This document shows positions 9,901 to 20,189 of a stretch of 64,000 bases of DNA, in pieces. The stretch comes from Chrysaora quinquecirrha (lineage: Eukaryota; Cnidaria; Scyphozoa; Semaeostomeae; Pelagiidae): contig JACTAT010000328.1 of NCBI GenBank assembly GCA_014526335.1, positions 1-64,000 of the forward strand. The letters are read 5' to 3'. The first letter of the stretch is position 1. The number at the start of each line of letters is the position of its first letter. The translations under genes were made by a program, and so were the position numbers. The notes beneath the pieces were generated by a model that was not told the origin of the DNA, did not search any database, and worked only from the letters and a program-made list of their open reading frames with translations.

Positions 9901-12900
9901 TCTTTTTCGCGTCGCAAACAGAACAAGTTACCATTCAGTCGATGACGTCAACACGTGTCCTCTTTGTTCTGTGGTGTCATATTCAGCACGTTTTAGAATT
10001 ACGTACAAAGAAGCTCAGCAAAATGATTTCTTAAGAAATTGAATAGTACCTATTGATATATTATTTGAGTGATTGTTTTACGAGCTATGAGCTAACTAGA
10101 GGAAGAGGATGAATCCTTTCTAAAGATTTGGTTTTGAGACTTCGTGAAACTCCGGCTCAAGTCGATAGATTGCAGTCGAAATGCCGAAAGTAATGAAATT
10201 TTCTCTACTTTCTATATAACACTGAAACTCAGTCTTAGATCTAGCTATATAACGATATATTAATTACGCACTGCTCAACATAGCCGAAACAGAACAGAAA
10301 CAGATTTCGAGTGGTTCGCTAATGATACTTGTATGAAGTGCATATAGTACAGTACAAAATAATGCTATGAACAGAAGTACATGTCGGGATACACCTACAC
10401 TCATGTGAATTAGTAATATTTTGTTTGATGTTTCAGTTTAATGAAGAAGAGAAGCAATGGATGATGTATGCATCACTCTGCGATTGTCAACAACTCGCTT
10501 CTATGATGGATAAAAATCCAGATCTACCCTCAAAACGTGATTTCATTACGGTAAGTAGCATTGTTTGAAGTTATATTTTTTAACCGATTGGTTGACTTAG
10601 AGAAAGGGTATACCTACGCAAAAAGGGTAGCCTATAGTCACGCTAAGGGTATACTCACGCAAAAAACAAATATATATAATATATAATAGTTATTGTGCTG
10701 AAGAAGGCTCAACATAGCTGAAACACAAAAGCCAAACGGGAGGAGAGTCTGAGGCTGTATGACTCAGAGAGTTACTCGACGATTTCATTAAGCTCTTTAG
10801 CTCAGTGGAATCGTCTTTGTCTTCCCGTTTCGCCCAGCCACCGATTCGCCCAACTTCTTTTTCGCCCAACCTGCTATGGTCGTTTCGCCCAGCCTGAAAT
10901 GACACAGGGAACTTCTTCCCTATAGATTGTCAATTATTTGATCGATAACATTGGGGGCTCTGCTCCCAAACCCCCGAATATCGCCTTGGTGACTGTTTTA
11001 GCGATAAAACAAGTGATAAATAGCAAATAATTTAGTTGGGCAAAACGACCAAGAATGTTGGGCGAAAAGACCAGCTTGGGCGAAAAGGAAGTTGGGCGAA
11101 ATGGGGGTTGGACAAATTGACCTGATACCAACGTGAAACCTTGGAAAATTTAAGATTGATCTAAGCTCTTGTCATCTTTAAGCATTTTAAACTGTTCGAA
11201 TTTTGTCTTTTCTTTGAAAATAACGTAACCTTTTTTTCTTTTCATGTTGTGTTTTGCTGATTATCAACAGGGAGTGAGTATAAATACTGTAATACAATCC
11301 ATATAATTCATTTTGAAATATTCCTAATTGAAATTTTTCTTATTACTTTTGCATGCCTATTCCAGTCATTCTTCCTATCAACGTCTTTTTTTCTTTTTTC
11401 ATATTTACTTCACTACATGATGCTTTTCCTTGCTGTCCATAGTTTGTGAGTATTCAATTTGTATTATACTTTTCGAGTTGAACGATTTATAACTTTTTTA
11501 TATTTTGAAGCTGAGTGAATTATCCATCTGTAAGCCACAGACGCTTGCCAAATCATCAAACCTTTTTTTTCAATCATTCGAAGTTTATTTTAACACATGC
11601 CTGTGTCTTGATTACCCTAATGCTAGATATATTTTAACTTTTAGACTGCTTTGCATTGGGGCGCAAAACTTGGCAAAAGAGATCTCGTTCGATTAGTTGC
11701 TGATGCAGAAGTTGACGTTAATGTTCGAACGGTGAGTTTGGATTATTTTTGCTTCTCTCGGATGTCAGGTAATGTCTGCAGTTTAAGATATTGGATTTGG
11801 AGGCATCTTATATCTTGAATTTGTCAAAACTTTGCAGCTGCACTCTGCGAGAGAATCATATCATACGAAATTGTCATAATATTTTCCATTTTTTCCATAT
11901 TTTATATGTTATTTGTCTTAGTTTGGTAACCGTAGGCGATAAAACGGTGAAATTTGGCATGAAAAGCATTTTAAGTAGCTATCCTTTGCAAGAACCATAC
12001 CAAATTCCAAAAATATTCCCCATTGACCTCTTAATTGAAAAGGTTGCAAGATGTGTCAGTCGATGTGACTAAACTGCTTGCAAAATTTATCGTTAATCAA
12101 TGTTTCTCTTTTCCTTTCATGTTCCTTATTATTGATTTGGCATGGACAGCACGTAAGTATTATAGAAATGTCGTTTCTTATTCATCAATTCCTTATCGAG
12201 GGGCAGTTCACTCTTTGGAATCTCACTTTTGTTTCAATGGGAATCTCGTACGCTCTAACAGAGGAGTGAAGTGCCCTTTGTTCCTTATAATATTAGCTCT
12301 TTGTTGCTAGTAGCCTTTTTGTTCCTGTTGCGAATCAGGGTATTACTGTTATCCTCGACTTCATATGCCTTTTAATTTGGATTTCAGGGTACCTTATCTA
12401 TTTTAAAATCTCATCCAAAATTGAAATATATTGTAAAGACAATTTTGCTGTTGAAGAAGGCAAGCGTTTGAAGCTTTGCTAAATATTGGCAGCAAACCAG
12501 ATTTGTTTCATGGAGAGTTAACATACCCCAGTTATTTTGAAATTGTATCCTAGCTATCTAACTCCTTCATTTTATCCCATTATGCTCTGAATTATCTTCT
12601 GATAAATGTATATCTTTTTCATGCACGATGCTTTTTCATCTATATCGATGCTTCTTTTTGCAAACATTTAGGCGGTGAGTACTTGATTCTTTTTCTTCTG
12701 TTATTCGTGTCAGTCACTCTTCTCTAAGAAATGTTGTTTAACTGTAGCTATCTTATTTTTCACTAATCATTTGAACTAGTTTCCGCCTTCGATTGAATTA
12801 TTGTATACTATTAGTCTATACAATTGTATTATAGAAATTAAAAACTTTATATCCTATACTTTGATGTCTAGAGAGGATTCTATTTTACTGTTTTTCTTTG

Positions 12901-15264
12901 ATTTATCAGGGTCATACTCCGTTACATTTAGCAGCGATGCATGGACATGATATCATCATTAAGATGTTGATTAATGATTATGGTAAGAAATTCCTAGCTG
13001 CTTCTTCTACCTTGTTGATATATATTACAACAGTTGTATTTCTTCTTTTGACTGATTTTCTGATTGATTGCTTGATTGATTGATTGAGATGATTTTATTG
13101 ATTAATAGATTAAATGATTAAGAATGTGTGCTTATCTTCTGTATCCAGGTGCTGATGTAAACGCGCGTGATTACGCTGGACGAAAACCAAAAGACCTCGT
13201 CAAAGACACGGTTGCTGCTGATATACAACGTAAGTTATTTCGAACATCACACCCGCCATGAATAAGGAGAACGTTTCTTATTTTATTGTGATTATCGCTA
13301 AGCAGCCAAATCCTGCTCACACTACATAGCTAGCCTATTCTTGCCCCAGTTTGATGAAACTTGGGCCTGGCCCAGTCTAGTTTATATGAACTGCCAAGGC
13401 TAGTGTGGACGTCTAAAGCTTTTGGGAGGCCAGGGACGGTAGGCCATGGTTTTGAGGTGGGGCCGTGTCAGGTTGAGGAATCAAACGCTGAGCCAAAAAT
13501 ATAGGCGTTCACACTAGTGTGGACCAGGCCGGGGGTGAACCATATTGCTTTTGCTTTAGCAGAGTTGAAAGTTTGATTATCAAAGAAAGAAATTTTTTGA
13601 GAAATTGAAATTGAAAGATAAATAATGCTACTTTGTGTGAGAATTCATGGAAGATATGAGATCTTTCTATTTGAACATACATGTGAGAAAAGAAACTTGA
13701 TGGCAATTTTTGATTTGTTTTCTAGGGAAACTTGGGAGATCGCTAATTCTGGGTAAGTTTTTTTCCTGCTCGTATTGTTCTGCTGCTTGCAACAAAAGGG
13801 CCTTATTTTTTTTCCAGACTTTGGAATCTTCAAACATCAAGAGCCAAGAGGCTATGTTTTAATGCAAACGTTAATTGACACGGGGTTCTCTCTACTCTTC
13901 ATGCAATTTTGTTGCTTGCTAAAAGAGTGTAACATGTTCTAGAGATTACTAACTCGATTAATCCATTACATTTATTAACCATGTTATATGTGATGTTTCA
14001 ACAATCCTGTTTAATTCTATATAATCATCATCAAATTTCATACATGAACAGATAACATTAATGAACACTAATTTGTTTTCATTGATGAAATAACATCAAA
14101 GAACACTAAAATTAATAGTCGTTTTGATTAGCAAATAAGAAATAACCTGATGATCAATGATTGACCAACAATATAATAAGCTTATGATGATTTAATGACT
14201 GACTGATTAACGTGATGACTAACCGCTTGCTCACTTGATTGCTTGGTTGTTTTGCTGATTCGTTATCAGTGTTTTGATTGAATATGTGCTTGTTGGTTGA
14301 TAAGTACTATTTGATTGCTTGGTTAATTGATTAAATGAATGATTGTGTTGATTCCCTACATGATTAATTGATGATTTGAATGATTTCACGACTTCTTAAC
14401 AAGGCTATTCTTTGTAATATGAACTTCAGTTGTTTCAGTCGAAATTGAAGTGTCGCTGATTCCACTATCTGGATGGTTGATTAATTCGATCTTTTCTTGA
14501 TTGATTGATCGATTGATTGATGGATTGATTGATTGACCAATTGATTGGCCGATTCAAGTATTTAGTGATTGAGTGATGGCTGATCAAACTGGGTTGCTGA
14601 TTAATGATTAATGACCTTTTGATTGATTTCTATAATTGAGTGACTAATTATTGCTCCGACTTGGTAATAAACATTATCTTTTGGTAATTACTGTACTTCT
14701 CTGTTGCATGATTGTTTGATTGATTTAGTGACGATATCACTGATTGACAATCTGATTAATCAACGTTTAGATGATTCTCGCGATTGATTGAGGGATTGAT
14801 TAATTGATTGACTGACTCAGTGATTGAGTGATAACATCATCTCTGATTTTGCTAACTGAATGGTTAATGAATTTTGATTACTTGATTTCTTGATTGTGAT
14901 GATTGATGATTTGATTGATTAATTGAATCAATTCTGAATCGATATTTTGAATTGTAAGTGCTTGCTGATCTCACTGTTTGATTGTTATGATTGAGTAATC
15001 GGTCGAATCGCTGATTGAATCATGATTGATATTGGTCGCCATTTTATTGCTCTGTTGAAAATGTTAATTTTGTTCGACATGTTTGACGCAGATTCCTCAA
15101 AACCAATTCGCAGATACTCGAATGTGACCTTGAGTCCCAAGTTGCAAGCAAAGATCAAAGCAGATAAGGCACTGTGGAGGCGCAGTCTTAGTGACACTGC
15201 TTTGAAGTTACATTCAGCTGAACATACTAGTATTTCTTCTTCTCAAAGTGATTTTCTGTTTTAA
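6902..15264 (+). CDS. SOWAH: SOWAH-family ankyrin protein with four 3-nt microexons
   Basis: Sosondowah (SOWAH) proteins have an N-terminal winged-helix-like domain and C-terminal ankyrin repeats; their function is poorly known. Exons: 6902-7067, 7565-7626, 7998-8255, 8366-8434, 9064-9091, 9766-9794, 10437-10550, 11271-11273, 11443-11445, 11645-11731, 12150-12152, 12672-12674, 12910-12982, 13149-13229, 13726-13752, 15092-15264. They total 1179 nt and close as 392 residues plus stop. The N-terminus (VRNFLIYHDGKVKHSELINFF, then FKIENGEKYALLHKNH) matches the SOWAH domain. WMMYASLCDCQQLASMM and KRDFIT-GF-TALHWGAK, then NVRT-HA-GHTPLHLAAMHGH, match the ankyrin region. The middle (exons 3-6) is low-complexity and serine- and acid-rich. 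Introns carry TTGA arrays, SINEs and a fold-back element. The last exon could be replaced by the exons at 17451-18386. Which vertebrate paralogue (A-D) is closest is not decided. Confidence 0.93.
8442..8935. repeat. degenerate TTGA/GATTGATT array
   Basis: Nearly 500 bases made of variants of GATTGATTGAGTGATTGACT, within the SOWAH intron after the exon ending at 8434. It begins almost at the splice donor. Open frames seen in it are repeat artefacts. Confidence 0.9.
9491..9590 (-). repeat. SINE-A, truncated copy
   Basis: GTGAAGGTGAAATGGTG, CACCAGTCGCTA and CGACCCTGGCTGTGAG match SINE-A. The tRNA-like end is missing or decayed. It lies in a SOWAH intron. Confidence 0.7.
10694..10826 (+). repeat. 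SINE-B copy (tRNA-derived), partial
   Basis: GAAGAAGGCTCAACATAGC, GAGAGTTACTCGACGATTTCATTAAGC and the A-box-like TAGCTCAGTGG match the SINE-B family seen at 55962-56540. The copy breaks off before the B box and is joined to the fold-back element on its right. Confidence 0.75.
10827..11131. repeat. fold-back element with TTCGCCCAA motifs
   Basis: The left arm repeats TTCGCCCAAC/TTTCGCCCAGCC several times. The right arm repeats the complement (GTTGGGCGAAAAGG, GTTGGGCAAAACGACC). The centre has no coding capacity. It resembles a MITE with multi-unit inverted arms. It lies in the SOWAH intron before the first microexon. Confidence 0.7.
11271..11273 (+). other. SOWAH: 3-nt microexon 1 (GGA, Gly) of SOWAH
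   Basis: TTATCAACAG then GGA then GTGAGTATA. Acceptor and donor are both strong. In phase 0 it adds the glycine of the conserved motif KRDFIT-G-F-TALHW. The flanking exons end and start on codon boundaries (10550 and 11645). Confidence 0.82.
11443..11445 (+). other. SOWAH: 3-nt microexon 2 (TTT, Phe) of SOWAH
   Basis: TGCTGTCCATAG then TTT then GTGAGTATT. In phase 0 it adds the phenylalanine that follows the glycine in the family motif. It is separated from microexon 1 by a 169-base intron and from the next exon by 199 bases. Confidence 0.82.
12150..12152 (+). other. SOWAH: 3-nt microexon 3 (CAC, His) of SOWAH
   Basis: TTGGCATGGACAG then CAC then GTAAGTATT. With microexon 4 it fills the two-residue gap between NVRT and GHTPLHLAAMHGH; relatives have two residues at this place. 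The acceptor lacks a long pyrimidine tract, so this call is weaker than microexons 1 and 2. Confidence 0.68.
12672..12674 (+). other. SOWAH: 3-nt microexon 4 (GCG, Ala) of SOWAH
   Basis: TTTTTGCAAACATTTAG then GCG then GTGAGTACTT. In phase 0 it adds alanine before GHTPLHLAAMHGH. The splice sites are strong. The residue is less constrained in the family than the Gly-Phe pair. Confidence 0.7.
14140..15030. repeat. degenerate TTGA array, second block
   Basis: Long degenerate stretch of GATTGATTGATTGACT-type words, more decayed than the block at 8442. A small patch of the same repeat occurs at 13045-13110. It precedes the last SOWAH exon. Confidence 0.8.
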
Positions 15265-17450
15265 ATAAGTATTCGTCAATCATTCATCATTTTTGGATAT
15301 ACACAGTAATACAAATATACTTAAATATAAATCATATTCTATATTTGATAAAGTATTAGTCTATTACAATTTGAATGCAAATTTCTATTTAATCGAAATT
15401 TATAAAATATAAATCGTTTATAAAGTATTTTGGCATGTATTAAGTTTCTTGAGCACAAGATTGCTACAATGCTGTAAAAATGTTTTGAGACGATCGAGCC
15501 TTAAAAGTATGGAGTTAGATTGATGACATATAATGTAGCTGTCTTTGCTTGGTTTCCCCTTAAATTTATCGCTGTATTGTACTTTATTTGCAAGATGGCT
15601 ACGTTCATATGCTGGCAGTAGCTGATCTTATATACTTGCAAAGACAAAGGGGGCTTTATGGTGTCTGTTCAATGTCTGTAGTGTGTTTTTTGTACGTTTC
15701 AACTTGCAAGCATCTCCAAACTCCTTGTCTCAGCAGCCTTTAAGTAATGCATACATAAGTGTGAAGATCAGTTTAAATGTTAACGTACTAACTTTTTTTA
15801 ATTTTATCAACAAATGAACATTGCTATACATTTGCTGTTAATTTATTTAAAAATTGCATCTTTCATGTCTTTCATATATTTAGAACAGACATTAAATACG
15901 ATCAATTATGTTAAACTATATGCACATATATTCCTACATATTATCGTATAAAGCGTCAATTTTGCACCATCTCTGAAATACGGATAAATTTTTCCTGGCT
16001 ATAGATCCCGATGCGAAACCAGTTATACACGCAAGCTTTCATTTTGAACAAGATCAGAAGAAAATAAGAAAAATATCAAAGACATTGATGAGAGGATCGA
16101 CTATTGTTGAAGAATAGCGTGTGTCTGCGTGTATCTGTTCATTTTTTGCGTGTTTTTCGTTCGTGTGCCTAACCGTGTCATATGAAACTATTTATAACTA
16201 AATTAAATGTATTGAAGCTAAAAGGAAATTATAGATTAATTTTGAGTTCTTCCGTTGTGTGGTATATTCCCAGAAAAACCGAGATTATACTAGCAAACGC
16301 CGTTTGGGGGAAAGCTTTTCATGAAACATGCTTGCCCCTGCGTTGCGTGTTAAGGTGCACTACAGGGTTTTAGCTATAAGATATGATTTGCAACGTTTTC
16401 GTTGCAAACCGTTGCCTGGGGATAAAAATCAGTTCTTTTCTATACTTGTCGTGGAACGCAACGGTCGCTAAATAAAAGAAAAATGTATCATTTAGTTTAC
16501 GCATGAAGATGCGGTCGATGCTTATCTCGCAACGCTGTAAGGAAGATTTCTTAAGTAAAATTTTATCGTGTAACAGGGGTTTAAAGAAACGACAACGTTC
16601 TTTAACGTTTGATTTTCTTTATTATTTATAATCAAATTTACTAATGTTATACGTTATAGTATTTTAAGAACCTAAAAACGTCAATAACTTTTTGTGGTTT
16701 TAAACTGATTTATAGATTTAAGAAAGATTTAATAGTTTATCATCGGTTTATTAAAAACTATAACATAATGTATGGCATATCTTTATGTTCAATATCAATT
16801 TTATATATAGAGCTCGATGTTTTCTGTGTTTTTCGGGATCTCTCTGCTTCTTATAAAGTAATATACAAGTAAAAAAGATGAGTAAAAAAAATAAAACACA
16901 GCAGAGAAAGATCCCTCCGTCAAAATTTCCTTTCCTCATCCGGGAACTTTTTATTGTAATAATATGTAAGAATATTGACACCTGGCGTGATCGTTATGAA
17001 AAACCCAGACTACCTAACTACTCGGAATAGCTTGAAATTAACGTGAAGGTCAATACTCGTGTTGATGTTGATAACAGCTTTAGAATCATTTTTAGCTTTT
17101 TATAATATTGTACGTGGTTTAGATCTCTTATTTAGCCGCATACCGTATCTTCTCGCCCTCGGCGCTTACAAAAGAAGCTATCTCGAGGTGGAGACGCTTA
17201 TTTGGATTCCGTGAATAAATTGATATTCTGAAGAAAACGAGGCATTGCAAGCATTTAACGTAGATCCCTTGCAATTCCTTCCTTCGAGAGCTTTCTTAAC
17301 ATCAGAGTTCAAAACAGAGTGTGGGAGCAGACTCTGCATCTCAGTCCTAATGGGGGGCGCTTATTCGAGAGAGGGGGTTGATTAAAGGAAGTACGGTGAT
17401 TATTCTTTGTCGATTGGTGAACTTTAGCTGAAGCTATTGATCTTTTTCAG

Positions 17451-18386
17451 ATCCAAATCTTCATGTTGTTTCTGGAATCATTCGGCGTAATAAAGATGAT
17501 GGTTGGAAAGCACGTTTCGAATCAATTGATAAAAATGATAGTGCTGATTTCACTCCTGAAACAAGACGAAGGCTGAGAACGGTATTCAATTTTTTTTGAT
17601 ATTTCATGTTTTGTCTATATTCTATGTTTGCCAATGCTGTTGTGGGAATTTTTCGGTTTCCTCTAGATTTTTATACTTCAAATTTGTCAAGTTTTACTTC
17701 TGTGATTTGAATACTGTTCCTTACCCATAATATGGAATCTGTATCTACATTACACGTTTTTTTTTATAAGAAAGTGGTTTATAAGAAAGTAGTGCTCAAC
17801 ATGTTAAAAACTTAAGAAATTTCAATACTGGATTCTTTAAAATTAAGAAAGTTCTGTTTCATATTTTCACTCTTAATGTTCTGTATGCTATTTTCGCTCT
17901 TCTGTTCAGTCGCTCAACTTGCTATTAACCCCTATTGAACGGTTATTATGATTATTTTCTATGAAAAACGTGGTATTCGTGCAATGTATACAGTGCCTTA
18001 AACTGTGCATTTTAGAAATACTGCATTCTAAATTTTTGCTAAGAAAGTCACAAGAAAGTTTTAGTACTGAAAACATGAAATATATAAGAAGGTTTCAATA
18101 CTGGCCCAAAAAAAACTTTCTTATAAAATAAAAACGTGTAGTACCCGAAGCCGAAAGGTTCGGATCTTTTGGATCCGTATCTTTATCTCTCGTGTAAATG
18201 GAATCTAAATGTTCTTCTTGAGACACGATTTCTCGATCTTGTAGGAATGAATCTGATGAAGAATTCGAGAAACAATCTAAAGATAAACACAAAATAAGAC
18301 CAAAATCATCCATTCATTTACTTACACCAGAAACAGCAAGGAAATTTCAAGAGAATGACAAATTGAAATCTTTATCCTCATTTGAA
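17451..18386 (+). CDS. possible alternative 3' exons of SOWAH (or unknown small gene)
   Basis: Three exon-like segments join in phase: 17451-17581 (after TCTTTTTCAG), 17910-17941 (after TCTGTTCAG, donor GTTATT) and 18245-18386 (after TTGTAG, stop TGA). The first starts in the same phase as exon 15092-15264 and also completes a GAT codon, so both could follow the SOWAH exon ending at 13752. That would give a 436-residue form. The encoded tail is charged and carries three similar motifs: FTPETRRRLR, LLTPIERN and LLTPETARKF. I do not recognise it in other SOWAH proteins. It may instead be a separate gene whose first exons I cannot see. Confidence 0.45.
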
Positions 18387-20189
18387 CTTTAGATTTGCTG
18401 AATTTAAAGACAATTGAATGAATCTAGTTAAAATGGAATAAGTATTTGTGTTCTGTTATCAAATTAAATGTTTTTATTGCAATTGTTAGGGAAGGATTTT
18501 TCAGGTTTTACAGTTGCTATAAGATGATATTCTAAAAAAACCCGTCCTTGTGCCTCAACAATGACTTCTTGAAAAGTGACCATTATCTCCAAAACTAGAT
18601 CTCGAAATCTCGTTTCCCTTGAACGGGATCTTTAGAGAACAACGACTTAAACTATCTTGAAACTTCGTTGTCTCCCTCAAATCTCTATATATATATTCTC
18701 AGGCCTTGGAGATAAAACTGGTTACCTTTCGGCCTGAAGTATAAGCTCGGTCTAAGAGTAGCTGATTTTCTGTTTACGTTATTCCGCTATTGCTCGCAAT
18801 TTACTCTTTCAAGCAACATTATAGCTCGTTACGTTCCCGTGAGGAATTTCTGTCAGCTCAACTTAGTGGTGTCTTTTTTGCATCTCTATCAAGAATTCCC
18901 TTCGTATTTATATTTTAGCGTTGTTAATAAAATTTTCATTAGGATTTTTACGCTTTTTGCTGGTCGCTGTTTTCTAATAATAAATTTCGCTTTTGTTGAG
19001 AATTTTAGCTATTAACAAGAATATATATTTTCAGAATTTTGCGCTTCTCCTTCAGAAACGTTTATGAGAAATTTCGGTAGCTCATACTTTTCAATGTAGC
19101 TATTACCATCCATTGTACATTAATATTTATTCAAATGAAATTCGTTACAGAGTTTTTAGATTGTTGAATTCTTCAAACTGCAGCAAAATAAGATTCTGCC
19201 GTTGATACAGTTCGGTGGACCAGGACACCCTTTACGAAATAAACAGAGAGAAATTTTATCACTGCACAAAATTGGAAGTTTTGAAAAACATTTTCTTGTA
19301 ACGCCCTTTACACTTTTCAGAAAACGTTGAACATAGCTACGTGTGAAGGCATGTTTGAAGGCAGTGCATCACTGATTCTTTATTTGATTCGAATCTTTCG
19401 ACATGGAGAGAATTTGTGTCCTAGTATGTTTCTTTCTGGAAGATCTGGAAGAGATTAATTAAATTTTCCGGATGAAGATGTACTTCTGAGTTAAGTGATG
19501 CGATTGCACCTATGAAGATGTCCTAACATACACTTTTAAAGGGGGTGCCAGGAACCAAGGCAGCTAAATCGTAATGGAGCGATTATTCGGGAAAACACGG
19601 TACCAACAGCGTCATATTTCCGCAACTGCACAACTAAACTAATCCACAACTGGGTTTGTCATATTTTCCGTAACTAACTCGAAGAAATCCAAGCGCCTTT
19701 CCTCAAATATGAACAGTCAAACAATTGACAATTTTTGCTGGCATTTTGGAAATTTTGAAGATTTGATGCTGATGGAACAAAGAATTCGCTGGAAATTGTC
19801 ATGAATGATACTTTGGAAGTGGCAAGTTTAATTGGTTTTAATTTTTCGTGTATTTTTGGTGCATGATTTTGGAGTTTTGTGGTGCGATTCTGACCAAATT
19901 TTTGGCGAACGTCACGCTGTTAAAACTTTTCTTTAATTTTCAGAATGTTTTCGTAGAAAGAGGAAACGCAGGAAAAAGGTAAATTCAATCGAAATTTGCT
20001 CCTATTTACTCTTTATATCATTCACTCTTACTCATAAACAAAAATACTTCAAAATAATTTATGATTTCATTTATATTTACAGATAAGTGAAATACACTTA
20101 CTATACATTCATTAGGCAATATGTATGATGTATAAATATACATATATATGTATATAGAATCATAATTTTACAAATTTTTAGAATATGAC
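18387..20189. other. intergenic, no recognised feature
   Basis: No gene, tRNA or clear repeat was seen. A 65-base plus-strand segment (19945-19979) has AG/GT borders and a basic reading CFRRKRKRRKK, but no partner exons could be found. It also separates ENTR1 from the SOWAH 3' end. Bases 15265-17450 likewise contain only AT-rich sequence, presumably 3' UTR and intron. Confidence 0.5.

Noticed and set aside
12336..12395. further CAG/GT pairs (CAGGGTATT, CAGGGTACC) as microexons
   Set aside because: They would be single-base exons and would break the reading frame.
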